This document shows positions 6,754 to 12,811 of a stretch of DNA of 19,065 bases, piece after piece. Each line of letters starts with the position of its first letter. Positions within the stretch are counted from its first letter, which is position 1. The position numbers were made by a program, and so were the translations under genes. The stretch lies in contig DBEI01000047.1 in the NCBI GenBank assembly GCA_002294445.1, positions 1 through 19,065 of the forward strand. Reading direction: 5' to 3'. Under the pieces are notes generated by a model that had not been told where the DNA came from, did not search any database, and saw only the letters and a list, made by a program, of their open reading frames with translations. Source of the stretch: Patescibacteria group bacterium UBA910. Its GTDB lineage: Bacteria > Patescibacteriota > Minisyncoccia > Phycocordibacterales > DATDWN01.

Positions 6754-6783
6754 ATTGTATTACAGATGTAATACAGAAGTCAA
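6754..6783 (-). promoter_or_regulatory. Toxin-antitoxin promoter with built-in operator
   Basis: On the minus strand TTGACT (6783-6778) and TACAAT (6759-6754) are 18 nt apart. The perfect inverted repeat TGTATTAC-ATCT-GTAATACA (6775-6756) fills the spacer and overlaps the -10 box, an ideal position for repression by the RHH antitoxin. The -10 box lies 7 nt before the antitoxin ATG. Confidence 0.75.
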
Positions 6784-6836
6784 TATGAAAAAACTCTATA
6801 TGATTCAAAGTAATACTTTCAATTATTTGGGATTCA

Positions 6837-6866
6837 TTGATTTAAAAGCTAAACACCTGTTACAAT
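6837..6866 (+). promoter_or_regulatory. Promoter of the 170-aa membrane protein gene
   Basis: TTGATT (6837-6842) and TACAAT (6861-6866) are 18 nt apart, with TG one base before the -10 (extended -10). The ATG at 6876 is 9 nt further, so the leader is at most a few bases. No Shine-Dalgarno sequence is present. Confidence 0.6.
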
Positions 6867-6875
6867 ACGTAAATT

Positions 6876-7388
6876 ATGAAAAAAATCTGGAATTCGTTTT
6901 GGAGTTGGTACGATAGTCACCCCACACTCACTCTCGGGGTCACCCTCGGGCTTTTTGGTCTACAAATAATCCATCTTATCTGGCTTCTCACCAACGTTAT
7001 CTGGACAAAAGCCTTTGGTCATGCGCTTTTTGCTCCAGGAGAAGTGTTTGAACGAATTCTTATTCTTGTTGACTACACTGAAATACCTGCTCTTATCGCA
7101 GCATCACTTGTATATATCGATGATTTACGCAAAGAATTTAGCTTTAAAGCAATCCTTTACCTTATCTTCCTCAACACCCAATGGCTTCACCTTTTTTGGA
7201 TTACCGATGAGTTTGTAGTATCAGAATTTACTCAAAATATATTGATTCCTTCATGGCTTGCATGGATCGCAATCCTTATTGATTACCTTGAAGTTCCTAT
7301 TATTTACGACACGCTAAAGAAATTTATTGTTTCGCTTCATAAAGGAGAAGTACGTGAAGCATTTAACGCAATATCTGAACGAGATTAG
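6876..7388 (+). CDS. Four-helix membrane protein with internal repeat
   Basis: The 170-aa product has four likely membrane segments (about 18-42, 58-80, 90-110 and 125-148). The two halves resemble each other: LQIIHLIWLL in the first matches QWLHLFWIT in the second, and ILVDYTEIPALI matches ILIDYLEVPIIY. Each half therefore carries a membrane-embedded His and Trp and a D-Y-x-E-x-P motif, which could bind a metal or proton or serve catalysis. No named family is recognised. The charged tail (KGEVREAFNAISERD) should be cytoplasmic. The stop overlaps that of the convergent RNHCP gene. Confidence 0.7.
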   Translation: MKKIWNSFWSWYDSHPTLTLGVTLGLFGLQIIHLIWLLTNVIWTKAFGHALFAPGEVFERILILVDYTEIPALIAASLVYIDDLRKEFSFKAILYLIFLNTQWLHLFWITDEFVVSEFTQNILIPSWLAWIAILIDYLEVPIIYDTLKKFIVSLHKGEVREAFNAISERD

Positions 7389-7684
7389 TTTTGTGTTTTC
7401 TCTGCAGCAATCTGCAAAATCATATCGAAGTTGTCCTCTTTTTGAGCTTTATTTACCCGAGTGAAGCCACATTTTTGGCATGTTTGGAGAATAGTATACT
7501 CTTTTCCTTTTTTCTGTATTTCAATAGGCCTCATCATTCCCCCACACCCCTCTCTCCTATCTCCTGGATCAATATCAACATGTTTAGACCACAAACATTG
7601 TGGGCAATGATTGGTAAAACCATTTCCAGTCACCTGTTCCCCACAATGTTCACATATAAAATCTTCAATAGTTCGTTTGAACAT
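7385..7684 (-). CDS. RNHCP domain protein (zinc-binding)
   Basis: The 99-aa product is a small cysteine-rich protein: CEHC at 11-14, the diagnostic stretch NGFTNHCPQCLWSKHVD at 21-37, GCGG near 46-49 and CQKC at 69-72. This matches the RNHCP family (named after its conserved motif), whose function is unknown but which should bind two zinc ions. The start lies 4 nt after the stop of the EEP-family gene, so the two are probably co-translated. Zn-ribbon and neighbour suggest a nucleic-acid role, which is inference. Confidence 0.85.
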   Translation of the reverse strand: MFKRTIEDFICEHCGEQVTGNGFTNHCPQCLWSKHVDIDPGDRREGCGGMMRPIEIQKKGKEYTILQTCQKCGFTRVNKAQKEDNFDMILQIAAEKTQN

Positions 7685-7688
7685 ACTA

Positions 7689-8429
7689 TTAATTAAAATC
7701 TACTATCAATGCTAGATGATCTGAAACCTCATCTGGTAAAACCTTAAAGTCATTTATCTCTATTTCTTTACTTACAAACACATAGTCAGCAAACTTAACA
7801 GGTTTCTTATAATGACTTGACCGAGTAGATGTAATTCCAAACTCATTAATCAAATCCCTTAATCCTGATTCTGTAAACATTTTTAAACTTTTCGTTTCAG
7901 GTGACAAGTTAAAATCCCCACACAAAATAACGGGATTTGAAATATTTTTAATAAAAGCGAGTATATTTTTCGATTGAATAATGCGATCTTCATTATCGTC
8001 TTTATCCTTTCCAGTCCAGAGACCATGTAAATTAAGAATTGTGCGTAGGCCGCTTGGAGTTTCAATGGTTACATATTGAAGATTTCGAGGATGTTTACTG
8101 CTCCACGCATCATGGATATTTTCTTTATTTCTAAACACAAACACCTCTCCTTCCTCTTTAAGATTTAGATTTTTTTTAACAAATATCGCTAACCCAAAAA
8201 AATCTCCCCAGTGTGGACGAAAATAGCCAGTATATTCTGGTAAAACATCACTAATACCATCAAACATAGTGGTGTCCATATTTTCAGACCACTCACGCGC
8301 TTTTTCTTCTCCTCCTTGCCAAATCTCCTGAAGACAGAAAACATCAACTTCTTTATGCTTTTTTAAAAAATCTAATACTTCTTTATGTCCCGCTCTTCCT
8401 CCCCACGTATTAAGTGAAAGTATTTTCAT
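7689..8429 (-). CDS. Endonuclease/exonuclease/phosphatase family protein
   Basis: The 246-aa product contains the metal and catalytic motifs of the EEP (DNase I-like) fold: LSLNTWGG with Asn7, FCLQEIW with Glu35, a His in NLHGLWTG, CGDFN, FADYVFVS and the final SDHLALIVDFN. Such enzymes cleave phosphodiesters in nucleic acids or phospholipids or act on small phosphate esters. It differs from the exonuclease III at 12812-13582, lacking the WNVNG and NVGWRIDYFF signatures, so the substrate is open. First gene of a pair with the RNHCP protein. A CACAAT box 7 nt before the ATG may be a weak leaderless promoter. Confidence 0.8.
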   Translation of the reverse strand: MKILSLNTWGGRAGHKEVLDFLKKHKEVDVFCLQEIWQGGEEKAREWSENMDTTMFDGISDVLPEYTGYFRPHWGDFFGLAIFVKKNLNLKEEGEVFVFRNKENIHDAWSSKHPRNLQYVTIETPSGLRTILNLHGLWTGKDKDDNEDRIIQSKNILAFIKNISNPVILCGDFNLSPETKSLKMFTESGLRDLINEFGITSTRSSHYKKPVKFADYVFVSKEIEINDFKVLPDEVSDHLALIVDFN

Positions 8430-8467
8430 AGCAAATATTGTGGGTACAATTGAGATTTTTTACCTGA

Positions 8468-8511
8468 TTCAGACCAACGTCGGGGTGCCGGGATTCGAAC
8501 CCGGAGTCACC
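8468..8511 (-). pseudogene. Copy of the 3' third of tRNA-Pro (direct repeat)
   Basis: These 44 bases are identical to 8573-8616: the T arm, 3' acceptor strand and 12 nt of 3' flank of the tRNA-Pro gene. The offset is 105 nt. The anticodon arm and 5' half are missing, so it is not a functional tRNA. The stretch between the copies contains a perfect 10-bp hairpin (8526-8546). Confidence 0.9.
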
Positions 8512-8546
8512 CTTTTTTTAGGCCACAGAAGCATAATATGCTTCTG

Positions 8547-8694
8547 GATATATTTGTTTTAGATTTAAAAAGTTCAGACCAACGTCGGGGTGCCGGGATT
8601 CGAACCCGGAGTCACCTGTTCCCAAAACAGGCATGTTAGCCGTTACACCACACCCCGACGTTATTCTTAACTTTTAAAAAACAAATGTATCCCC
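8547..8694. repeat. Imperfect inverted repeat enclosing tRNA-Pro
   Basis: The plus strand from 8547 (GGATATATTTGTTTT... AACGTCGGGG) and the minus strand from 8694 (GGATACATTTGTTTT... AACGTCGGGG) agree over about 36-39 nt apart from small gaps and a few mismatches, running into the tRNA acceptor stem. A transcript through both flanks could extend the acceptor stem into a long double-stranded region. Confidence 0.7.
8585..8657 (-). tRNA. tRNA-Pro (anticodon UGG)
   Basis: The minus strand folds as a 73-nt cloverleaf: acceptor CGGGGTG/CACCCCG, D arm with GTGTAACGGCTAACAT, anticodon stem CCTGT/ACAGG with loop TTTGGGA (anticodon TGG), T arm CCGGG-TTCGAAT-CCCGG and discriminator A. CCA is not encoded. 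The gene lies between a 3' partial copy (8468-8511) and a decayed 5' partial copy (8702-8733) and inside an inverted repeat. Confidence 0.95.
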
Positions 8695-8701
8695 AAATCA
8701 A

Positions 8702-8733
8702 GCATGTCATAAGCTCACACCACACCCCCGATA
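8702..8733 (-). pseudogene. Degenerate copy of the 5' part of tRNA-Pro
   Basis: The minus strand reads TCGGGGGTGTGGTGTGAGCT and then ATGACATGC. The intact tRNA has TCGGGGTGTGGTGTAACGGC and then TAACATGC. The match suggests a relic of a second tRNA-Pro whose 3' part may be the fragment at 8468-8511. Confidence 0.55.
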
Positions 8734-8777
8734 TTAATTACATACGTCAGTCTAACATAAAACTGTTAAATTACAAT

Positions 8778-9179
8778 TTATAAAATTACATCATCCAACA
8801 TATTCACCTTACATAAACGCTTTTCTTGATCCACGTATACTGTTGCAACATCAAACTGCCACTCAGTATCATCAGAGACATTCTTGTCCAATAGATACGA
8901 TTGAATAGTACGTGCCAGCCGTTGTAGCTTCCAAGGATGCATATTATCCTCCGGTCTATACCCTTCTCTTGTTTCATGTGGCACATGTTCAAATGGTCTT
9001 GATACACTTTTTACTTCAATAAAGTGAATCTTTTTGCTTTTTGTGGCCACAATATCAAGTTCTCCCCACTTTTTTAAATAGTTTCTATCTATCACCTTAA
9101 AACCTTTTCGTTCTAAATATTTACACACAGCACCCTCTCCTATTGCTCCCAGTATCTGCTTTTGTGTTTTGGTACCCAT
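8778..9179 (-). CDS. yraN: YraN/UPF0102 family nuclease-like protein
   Basis: The 133-aa product has the family pattern: GAIGEGAVCKYLERKGFKVI at the start, RN at 32-33, WGELDIVA with Asp42, FIEVKSVS with Glu55 and Lys57, a conserved Lys before a helix (KLQRLARTIQSYL) and a closing FDVATVYVD. The Glu15, Asp42 and Glu55-x-Lys57 set makes a PD-(D/E)xK nuclease core related to Holliday junction resolvases. Function in the cell is not settled for the family. The start is fixed by a TATACT box 7 nt upstream of the ATG (leaderless). It is transcribed away from the palindrome-rich spacer at 9180-9597. Confidence 0.9.
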   Translation of the reverse strand: MGTKTQKQILGAIGEGAVCKYLERKGFKVIDRNYLKKWGELDIVATKSKKIHFIEVKSVSRPFEHVPHETREGYRPEDNMHPWKLQRLARTIQSYLLDKNVSDDTEWQFDVATVYVDQEKRLCKVNMLDDVIL

Positions 9180-9597
9180 TACACATAGTATACACCCGTT
9201 ACACGTGGAACGTACTACATTAATCCATCTATTTAATTTTTATTATATAGACCTATTTATTATTAGTAACCACAAGGCAAAATGCATGTGCCACGTGTAA
9301 CAGCGGTATACATGTTACATATGTAACATATTAATTTTATTCGATTATAAACAGTAAAGTACACGATTTCCTTTATATAAAGCCATTTTTTTGGTTTTTG
9401 ACCAATAAAGTCTGATACTTTGACAGTAGTCAAAGACTGTCTCTAATACACATGTCCACAGAGTTATCCACAGTTTTCAACATATTTTGTGGAAAATGGC
9501 TTTAAATTACGGACTTTGTCTGAAATAAGGTCTTTTTACAACCTAAATGTCTGTTTAATAGGTTAATTATTCTAACCGTGTTACCATAGTATGTAAC
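9180..9597. other. Palindrome-rich spacer with DnaA boxes (possible origin or control region)
   Basis: No gene is visible in these 418 nt between divergent genes. They hold a consensus DnaA box TTATCCACA (9464-9472), a near-consensus box on the other strand (9488-9496, TTTTCCACA) and TGTCCACA at 9453-9460. This cluster is enclosed by a 12-bp inverted repeat (9378-9389 and 9493-9504) along with a 7-bp hairpin (9418-9435). Further left are an AT-rich tract (about 9220-9270), an 11-bp inverted repeat (9198-9208, 9291-9301) and the perfect palindrome ATGTTACATATGTAACAT (9312-9329). Divergent genes, AT-rich DNA and DnaA boxes suit a replication origin, but dnaA is not in view. Confidence 0.4.
9187..9192 (-). 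promoter_or_regulatory. -10 box of yraN (leaderless start)
   Basis: TATACT on the minus strand is followed by 7 nt and the ATG at 9179. Directly upstream lies GTTACACGTGG (9198-9208), one arm of an 11-bp inverted repeat with 9291-9301, which may be an operator. Confidence 0.6.
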
Positions 9598-10281
9598 ATG
9601 AGGTCACGGTTAGAAGACAAAAATAAAGCTTTAGAGCTGAGAAAAAATGGCTTAAGTTATGGTGAAATTCGAGAAATTATACCTGTATCTAAAGGTGTCC
9701 TTTCTGGATGGTTTAAAGATCTCAACCTCTCTGCGAATGAAATTCTCGTGTTAAAACAAAAATCGGAGGAACGACAACATAAAGGAAGGTTACGTGCATC
9801 TTTAATTAACACTCAAAAAAGAATTATTAAGGAAGAACGTGTGTTTATGTACGCAGAAGATAAGTTTAACTTACTAAAAGAAGACTCTATGTTCCTTTTG
9901 GGTATAGCTTTATACTGGGCAGAAGGATCGAAAAGAACAGGGGAGTTTCAATTTATAAATTCTGATCCTGATATGATTTTATTTATGTATAAATGGATAC
10001 AGAAGTATCTAGACATAGATAAAAAGATTATAAAAGCACGCTTATTCACCCATAAAGTTGAAGATTTCGAGAATCATCTGCCTTTTTGGGCTGATATACT
10101 ATCAATAAAAACTTCAGAATTTCAAAAAACTATATTTAAACCAACAATCCATTCAGTGAAGAAGAATCCTAATTATAAAGGCTGCTTACGACTTACTGTA
10201 TCAAGTGTTGATGTGTTGAGAATGATGAGGGCTTGGCAAAAGCTAATAATTAGGTATTATAAAGATTCAATGCACCCGTAG
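9598..10281 (+). CDS. HTH plus LAGLIDADG-like protein (paralogue 2)
   Basis: The 227-aa product is a paralogue of the protein at 4330-5001. It has an N-terminal HTH (about 9-42, KALELRKNGLSYGEIREIIP then VSKGVLSGW) and a C-terminal domain starting LLGIALYWAEGSK followed by FINSDP, FWADILSI and a terminal helix RMMRAWQKLIIRYY. The AEG version of the motif resembles one LAGLIDADG helix, so it may work as a dimer or with a degenerate second half. The last 10 nt, including the stop, lie inside the tRNA-Arg gene. Possible -10 boxes (TACCAT, 9582; TAGTAT, 9587) sit within 5-10 nt of the ATG, and a GTTAC...GTAAC repeat (9580-9597) abuts the start. Endonuclease activity is inferred only. Confidence 0.65.
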   Translation: MRSRLEDKNKALELRKNGLSYGEIREIIPVSKGVLSGWFKDLNLSANEILVLKQKSEERQHKGRLRASLINTQKRIIKEERVFMYAEDKFNLLKEDSMFLLGIALYWAEGSKRTGEFQFINSDPDMILFMYKWIQKYLDIDKKIIKARLFTHKVEDFENHLPFWADILSIKTSEFQKTIFKPTIHSVKKNPNYKGCLRLTVSSVDVLRMMRAWQKLIIRYYKDSMHP

Positions 10282-10345
10282 CTCAATTGGATAGAGTATT
10301 TGTCTTCGGAACAAAGGGTTGCAGGTTCGAGTCCTGCCGGGTGCA
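10272..10345 (+). tRNA. tRNA-Arg (anticodon UCG)
   Basis: A 74-nt cloverleaf: acceptor GCACCCG/CGGGTGC, D arm TAGCTCAATTGGATAGAGTA, anticodon stem TTTGT/ACAAA with loop CTTCGGA (anticodon TCG), T arm GCAGG-TTCGAGT-CCTGC and discriminator A. CCA is not encoded. The 5' end overlaps the coding sequence of the 227-aa gene by 10 nt and the 3' end overlaps the terminator hairpin. Confidence 0.95.
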
Positions 10346-10392
10346 CACGACAAAAAATCCCAACTGCTTGGGATTTTTTGCTACGTGTGCAC
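10341..10392 (+). terminator. Terminator hairpin H3 of tRNA-Arg
   Basis: Outer arms GTGCACACG (10341-10349) and CGTGTGCAC (10384-10392), inner arms CAAAAAATCCCAA (10351-10363) and TTGGGATTTTTTG (10368-10380) and a 4-nt loop. Same design as H1 and H2: GCACAC/GTGTGC outer arms, A6/T6 and a variable core. Confidence 0.8.
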
Positions 10393-10430
10393 AACGGAGA
10401 CATGTTTTTCAACAACCCACTCGTATATAT

Positions 10431-10458
10431 TTGAATTTCTCCTCACTTTATGTACAAT
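10431..10458 (+). promoter_or_regulatory. Promoter of tRNA-Gly(GCC)
   Basis: TTGAAT (10431-10436) and TACAAT (10453-10458) are 16 nt apart, placing the transcription start just before the tRNA at 10468. The tRNA is therefore probably independent of tRNA-Arg, which has its own terminator. Confidence 0.6.
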
Positions 10459-10467
10459 GAAAGGGAA

Positions 10468-10538
10468 GCGGCTATGGTTTAGTGGTAGAACACGTCCTTG
10501 CCAAGGATGAGATTCGGGTTCGATTCCCGGTAGCCGCA
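10468..10538 (+). tRNA. tRNA-Gly (anticodon GCC)
   Basis: A 71-nt cloverleaf: acceptor GCGGCTA/TAGCCGC, D arm TGGTTTAGTGGTAGAACA, anticodon stem CGTCC/GGATG (one G-U) with loop TTGCCAA (anticodon GCC), T arm TTCGGG-region closing with CCCGG and discriminator A. CCA is not encoded. The structured repeat copy B starts about 12 nt downstream on the same strand. Confidence 0.93.
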
Positions 10539-10549
10539 CAAAGTAAGGA

Positions 10550-10680
10550 CTAAAATAAAGCGTAGCTTTATTTAGGGAATCGAAAGTCGGAGCGGGGTAC
10601 CCAGTCAGCAGACTGGGTCGCGAGACCGGGTCGGAGAATTTTACGAGTGACGACGAGTAAAATATCTCTGACCGATTCTT
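10550..10680 (+). ncRNA. Structured repeat, copy B, downstream of tRNA-Gly(GCC)
   Basis: Matches copy A (4052-4178, minus strand). Predicted hairpins: AAATAAAG/CTTTATTT (10553-10560, 10566-10573), ACCCAGTC/GACTGGGT (10599-10606, 10611-10618, loop AGCA) and a long one with GGTCGGAGA-ATTTTAC (10629-10644) pairing with GTAAAAT-A-TCTCTGACC (10657-10673) around loop GAGTGACGACGA. Compared with copy A, ATTTTAC/GTAAAAT becomes ATTTTTC/GAAAAAT, and two further pairs swap A-T and G-C together. Such compensatory change indicates that the fold is maintained. The region 10681-10753 beyond it shows no further gene. Confidence 0.6.
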
Positions 10681-10753
10681 GGTGATGTTGTATTAGAATA
10701 AAAATGTCTCTTTAATAATTAAAGGCACTCTAAAAAGCCCTAAAACCACTCAC

Positions 10754-12226
10754 ATGACTCAAAACTTCATTATACCTACAGAAGTGTCACATGTAACAAA
10801 CACCCTCGAAAACGCCGGTTTTGAGGCTTTTCTGGTTGGAGGCTGTGTTCGAGATTTAATTCTTAACAAAAAACCAAAAGATTGGGATGTAACAACAAAC
10901 GCTACACCCGAACAAATACTTGTACTCTTTCCACACACATTTTACGAAAACACCTTTGGAACAGTGGGCATTGTTTCAGATGAAACAGAGGATGAGACAC
11001 TAAAAACTATTGAGGTAACACCATATCGCTTAGAATCAACATATTCTGACAACAGACGACCAGACACAGTTACATTTTCAAAAAATATTACTGACGATCT
11101 TACACGAAGAGATTTCACAATTAACGCAATTGCATACTCACCATCTAAAGGACAGATCATTGATCTCTTTAAAGGACAAGAAGATATTGTGACTCAAACA
11201 ATACAAACAGTAGGGGATGCAACTGAAAGACTCACTGAAGATGCGCTTCGTATAATGCGTGCAGTACGATTTCATGTAGAGCTCGGCTTTATCCTTTCAC
11301 GTGAAACAGAGAAGGCTATTCTTGAACATGGATATTTACTTAAAAACATATCAAAAGAACGTATTAGAGATGAGTTTACAAAGATAATCATGTCACCACG
11401 TCCTATGGATGGTTTATTGATGCTTAAAAAGCTAAATATACTTCAGTATGTTGTTCCAGAATTAGAACAAACAATTGGCGTTGAGCAAAATCGGGCGCAT
11501 TCATATGATGTATGGGAGCACTTACTTCGCAGTGTACAAGTTGCAGCAGATAAAAACTGGTCTCTTGATATTCGTTTAACTGCTTTATTTCATGATATAT
11601 CGAAGCCAGAGACACGAAGATGGGGGAAAGAGCAAAATACATGGACATTTTATGGTCATGAAGTGGTTGGTTCACGTGTAACACGAAAAATACTTAATAA
11701 CCTGCGATATCCAAACAAACTAATTGATAAAGTGGTTACCATGGTACGTTGGCACATGTTTTTTTCCGACACAGAACAAATAACCCTCTCGGCAGTGCGC
11801 AGAATGATTGTGAATGTAGGAAGAGAAAATATATGGGACCTCATGGATGTACGTATATGTGACCGTATAGGAACAGGTAGACCAAAAGAAGATCCGTATC
11901 GTCTCCGTAAATACCATGCAATGATCGAAGAAGCACTCCGTGATCCTATTACTGTGGGAATGCTCAAGATAGATGGTAAGCGACTTATTGAAATTACAGG
12001 TGGTACACCTGGACCAAAGATAGGGCACACCTTACATGCACTCCTTGAAGAAGTGCTTGAAGACCCGACCAAAAACACCGTAGAATATATAGAGAGACGC
12101 TCTGTTGAGCTCTATAATATGGAAGAAGGAGAACTCAAAAAACTTGGGGAACAAGGAAAACAACTCAAAGAAGAGGTTGATAAACAAGAGGTCTCAAAAA
12201 TACGAAAGGGACACCGAGTGAAGTAG
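10754..12226 (+). CDS. cca: CCA-adding tRNA nucleotidyltransferase with HD domain
   Basis: The 490-aa product is a class II nucleotidyltransferase that adds or repairs the 3' CCA of tRNAs. Visible motifs: FLVGGCVRD (27-34), the metal-binding DWD (43-45) in PKDWDVTTNA, RRDFTINAIAY near 117-127, the RNA-binding neck with EDALRIMRAVRF, and an HD domain (LTALFHDISKP and FYGHEVVGS) about 275-310 that in relatives has phosphohydrolase activity. The final 40 residues form a charged coiled-coil-like tail. None of the four tRNAs in this window encodes CCA, so the enzyme should be essential. The start has no SD; a weak TAAAAC box 7 nt upstream could give a leaderless mRNA. Confidence 0.93.
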   Translation: MTQNFIIPTEVSHVTNTLENAGFEAFLVGGCVRDLILNKKPKDWDVTTNATPEQILVLFPHTFYENTFGTVGIVSDETEDETLKTIEVTPYRLESTYSDNRRPDTVTFSKNITDDLTRRDFTINAIAYSPSKGQIIDLFKGQEDIVTQTIQTVGDATERLTEDALRIMRAVRFHVELGFILSRETEKAILEHGYLLKNISKERIRDEFTKIIMSPRPMDGLLMLKKLNILQYVVPELEQTIGVEQNRAHSYDVWEHLLRSVQVAADKNWSLDIRLTALFHDISKPETRRWGKEQNTWTFYGHEVVGSRVTRKILNNLRYPNKLIDKVVTMVRWHMFFSDTEQITLSAVRRMIVNVGRENIWDLMDVRICDRIGTGRPKEDPYRLRKYHAMIEEALRDPITVGMLKIDGKRLIEITGGTPGPKIGHTLHALLEEVLEDPTKNTVEYIERRSVELYNMEEGELKKLGEQGKQLKEEVDKQEVSKIRKGHRVK

Positions 12227-12239
12227 CCATTTGTAGTTT

Positions 12240-12445
12240 TAAGTACAAAAAAATCGCCTCAGATACTAGATGCATAAAGGTTTTAGAGCGAGCCTTACTT
12301 GTCGTAAGGTGAATGATAAACAATATTATATTATTTGTTTCAACGTCACATCTCGGAAGTAAGAGAGTCTACTCTCCCACTTCACTCGAAGCTAGTTGAA
12401 AATAAAACCTGACATGCAACAACGTAGATGAGGTGATTTTGGTTT
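12240..12445 (-). ncRNA. Possible minus-strand structured RNA
   Basis: The minus strand can form GAAGTGGGAGAG/CTCTCTTACTTC (12383-12372 with 12367-12356, 12 bp including two G-U pairs that would be mismatches on the plus strand), enclosed by GTTGAAA/TTTCAAC-type pairing (12401-12395, 12344-12338), plus CCTTAC/GTAAGG (12309-12304, 12298-12293) and a T7 run near 12254-12248. It does not match tmRNA, RNase P RNA or SRP RNA by signature. Promoter and ends are unknown. Confidence 0.3.
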
Positions 12446-12454
12446 TTTGTATAC

Positions 12455-12507
12455 AAAAAACCGCCCAAGGTGGCGTCTATTTGTCGCAAATGACGCAAAC
12501 CAGGCGG
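12455..12507 (-). terminator. Rho-independent terminator
   Basis: On the minus strand CCGCC (12507-12503) pairs with GGCGG (12465-12461) and T6 follows. The interior folds further into GGT/ACC, GCGTC/GACGC and ATTTG/CAAAT steps with a short loop. It probably ends transcripts from the exonuclease III gene. Confidence 0.65.
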
Positions 12508-12787
12508 CTAAAAGAAGTGTTTCTCAGCAAGAGTGTAGGATTTGATCAATATCTCAAATCTTAAATTAAATATAGTAGATAGTGTAGATATGTATATCTC
12601 TCTTCCTATCAAACCAAGAAACCTTCAATGGGGAGGGACCGGCCGATCCCTAATGTACAAAACGCACAACTTATTATGTGTAAAGAACTCTAAACAACAG
12701 AATTGTTTTGTTTCGTTTTTAAGAAACTCTCGATCCTGTTCTGGAATAAATATATCAGACATATAAAAGTCATGTAAAGGACTTTGT

Positions 12788-12796
12788 TGTGGATAA
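12788..12796 (-). promoter_or_regulatory. Single consensus DnaA box
   Basis: TTATCCACA on the minus strand just after the end of the exonuclease III gene. One isolated box can occur by chance; it matters only together with the cluster at 9453-9496. Confidence 0.4.
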
Positions 12797-12811
12797 CTTA
12801 TGTCTTTTTAA

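Larger units (their letters stand above)
12227..12811. other. 585-nt stretch without a convincing gene
   Basis: Between cca and the convergent exonuclease III gene. It contains RNA-like hairpins at about 12293-12401, a minus-strand terminator (12455-12507), a palindrome of 22 nt at 12441-12462 overlapping that terminator, a GC-rich imperfect palindrome near 12641-12656 (GGGACCGGCCGATCCC) and a DnaA box (12788-12796). The open frame at 12542-12766 has no start signal and no protein-like features. The part 12510-12787 may be a decayed gene or spacer. Confidence 0.5.

Noticed and set aside
8526..8546. Perfect 10-bp hairpin downstream of tRNA-Pro as its terminator
   Set aside because: On the minus strand it is followed by an A-run, not a T-run, so it does not have the form of an intrinsic terminator.
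12227..12540. tmRNA, RNase P RNA or SRP RNA in the spacer after cca
   Set aside because: No tag-coding stretch or tRNA-like end, no GAGGAAAGTCC-type RNase P core and no GGAA-loop SRP signature was seen on either strand.
12542..12766. A 74-codon plus-strand frame between cca and xth
   Set aside because: No start signal and no protein-like pattern; the AT-rich spacer explains it.
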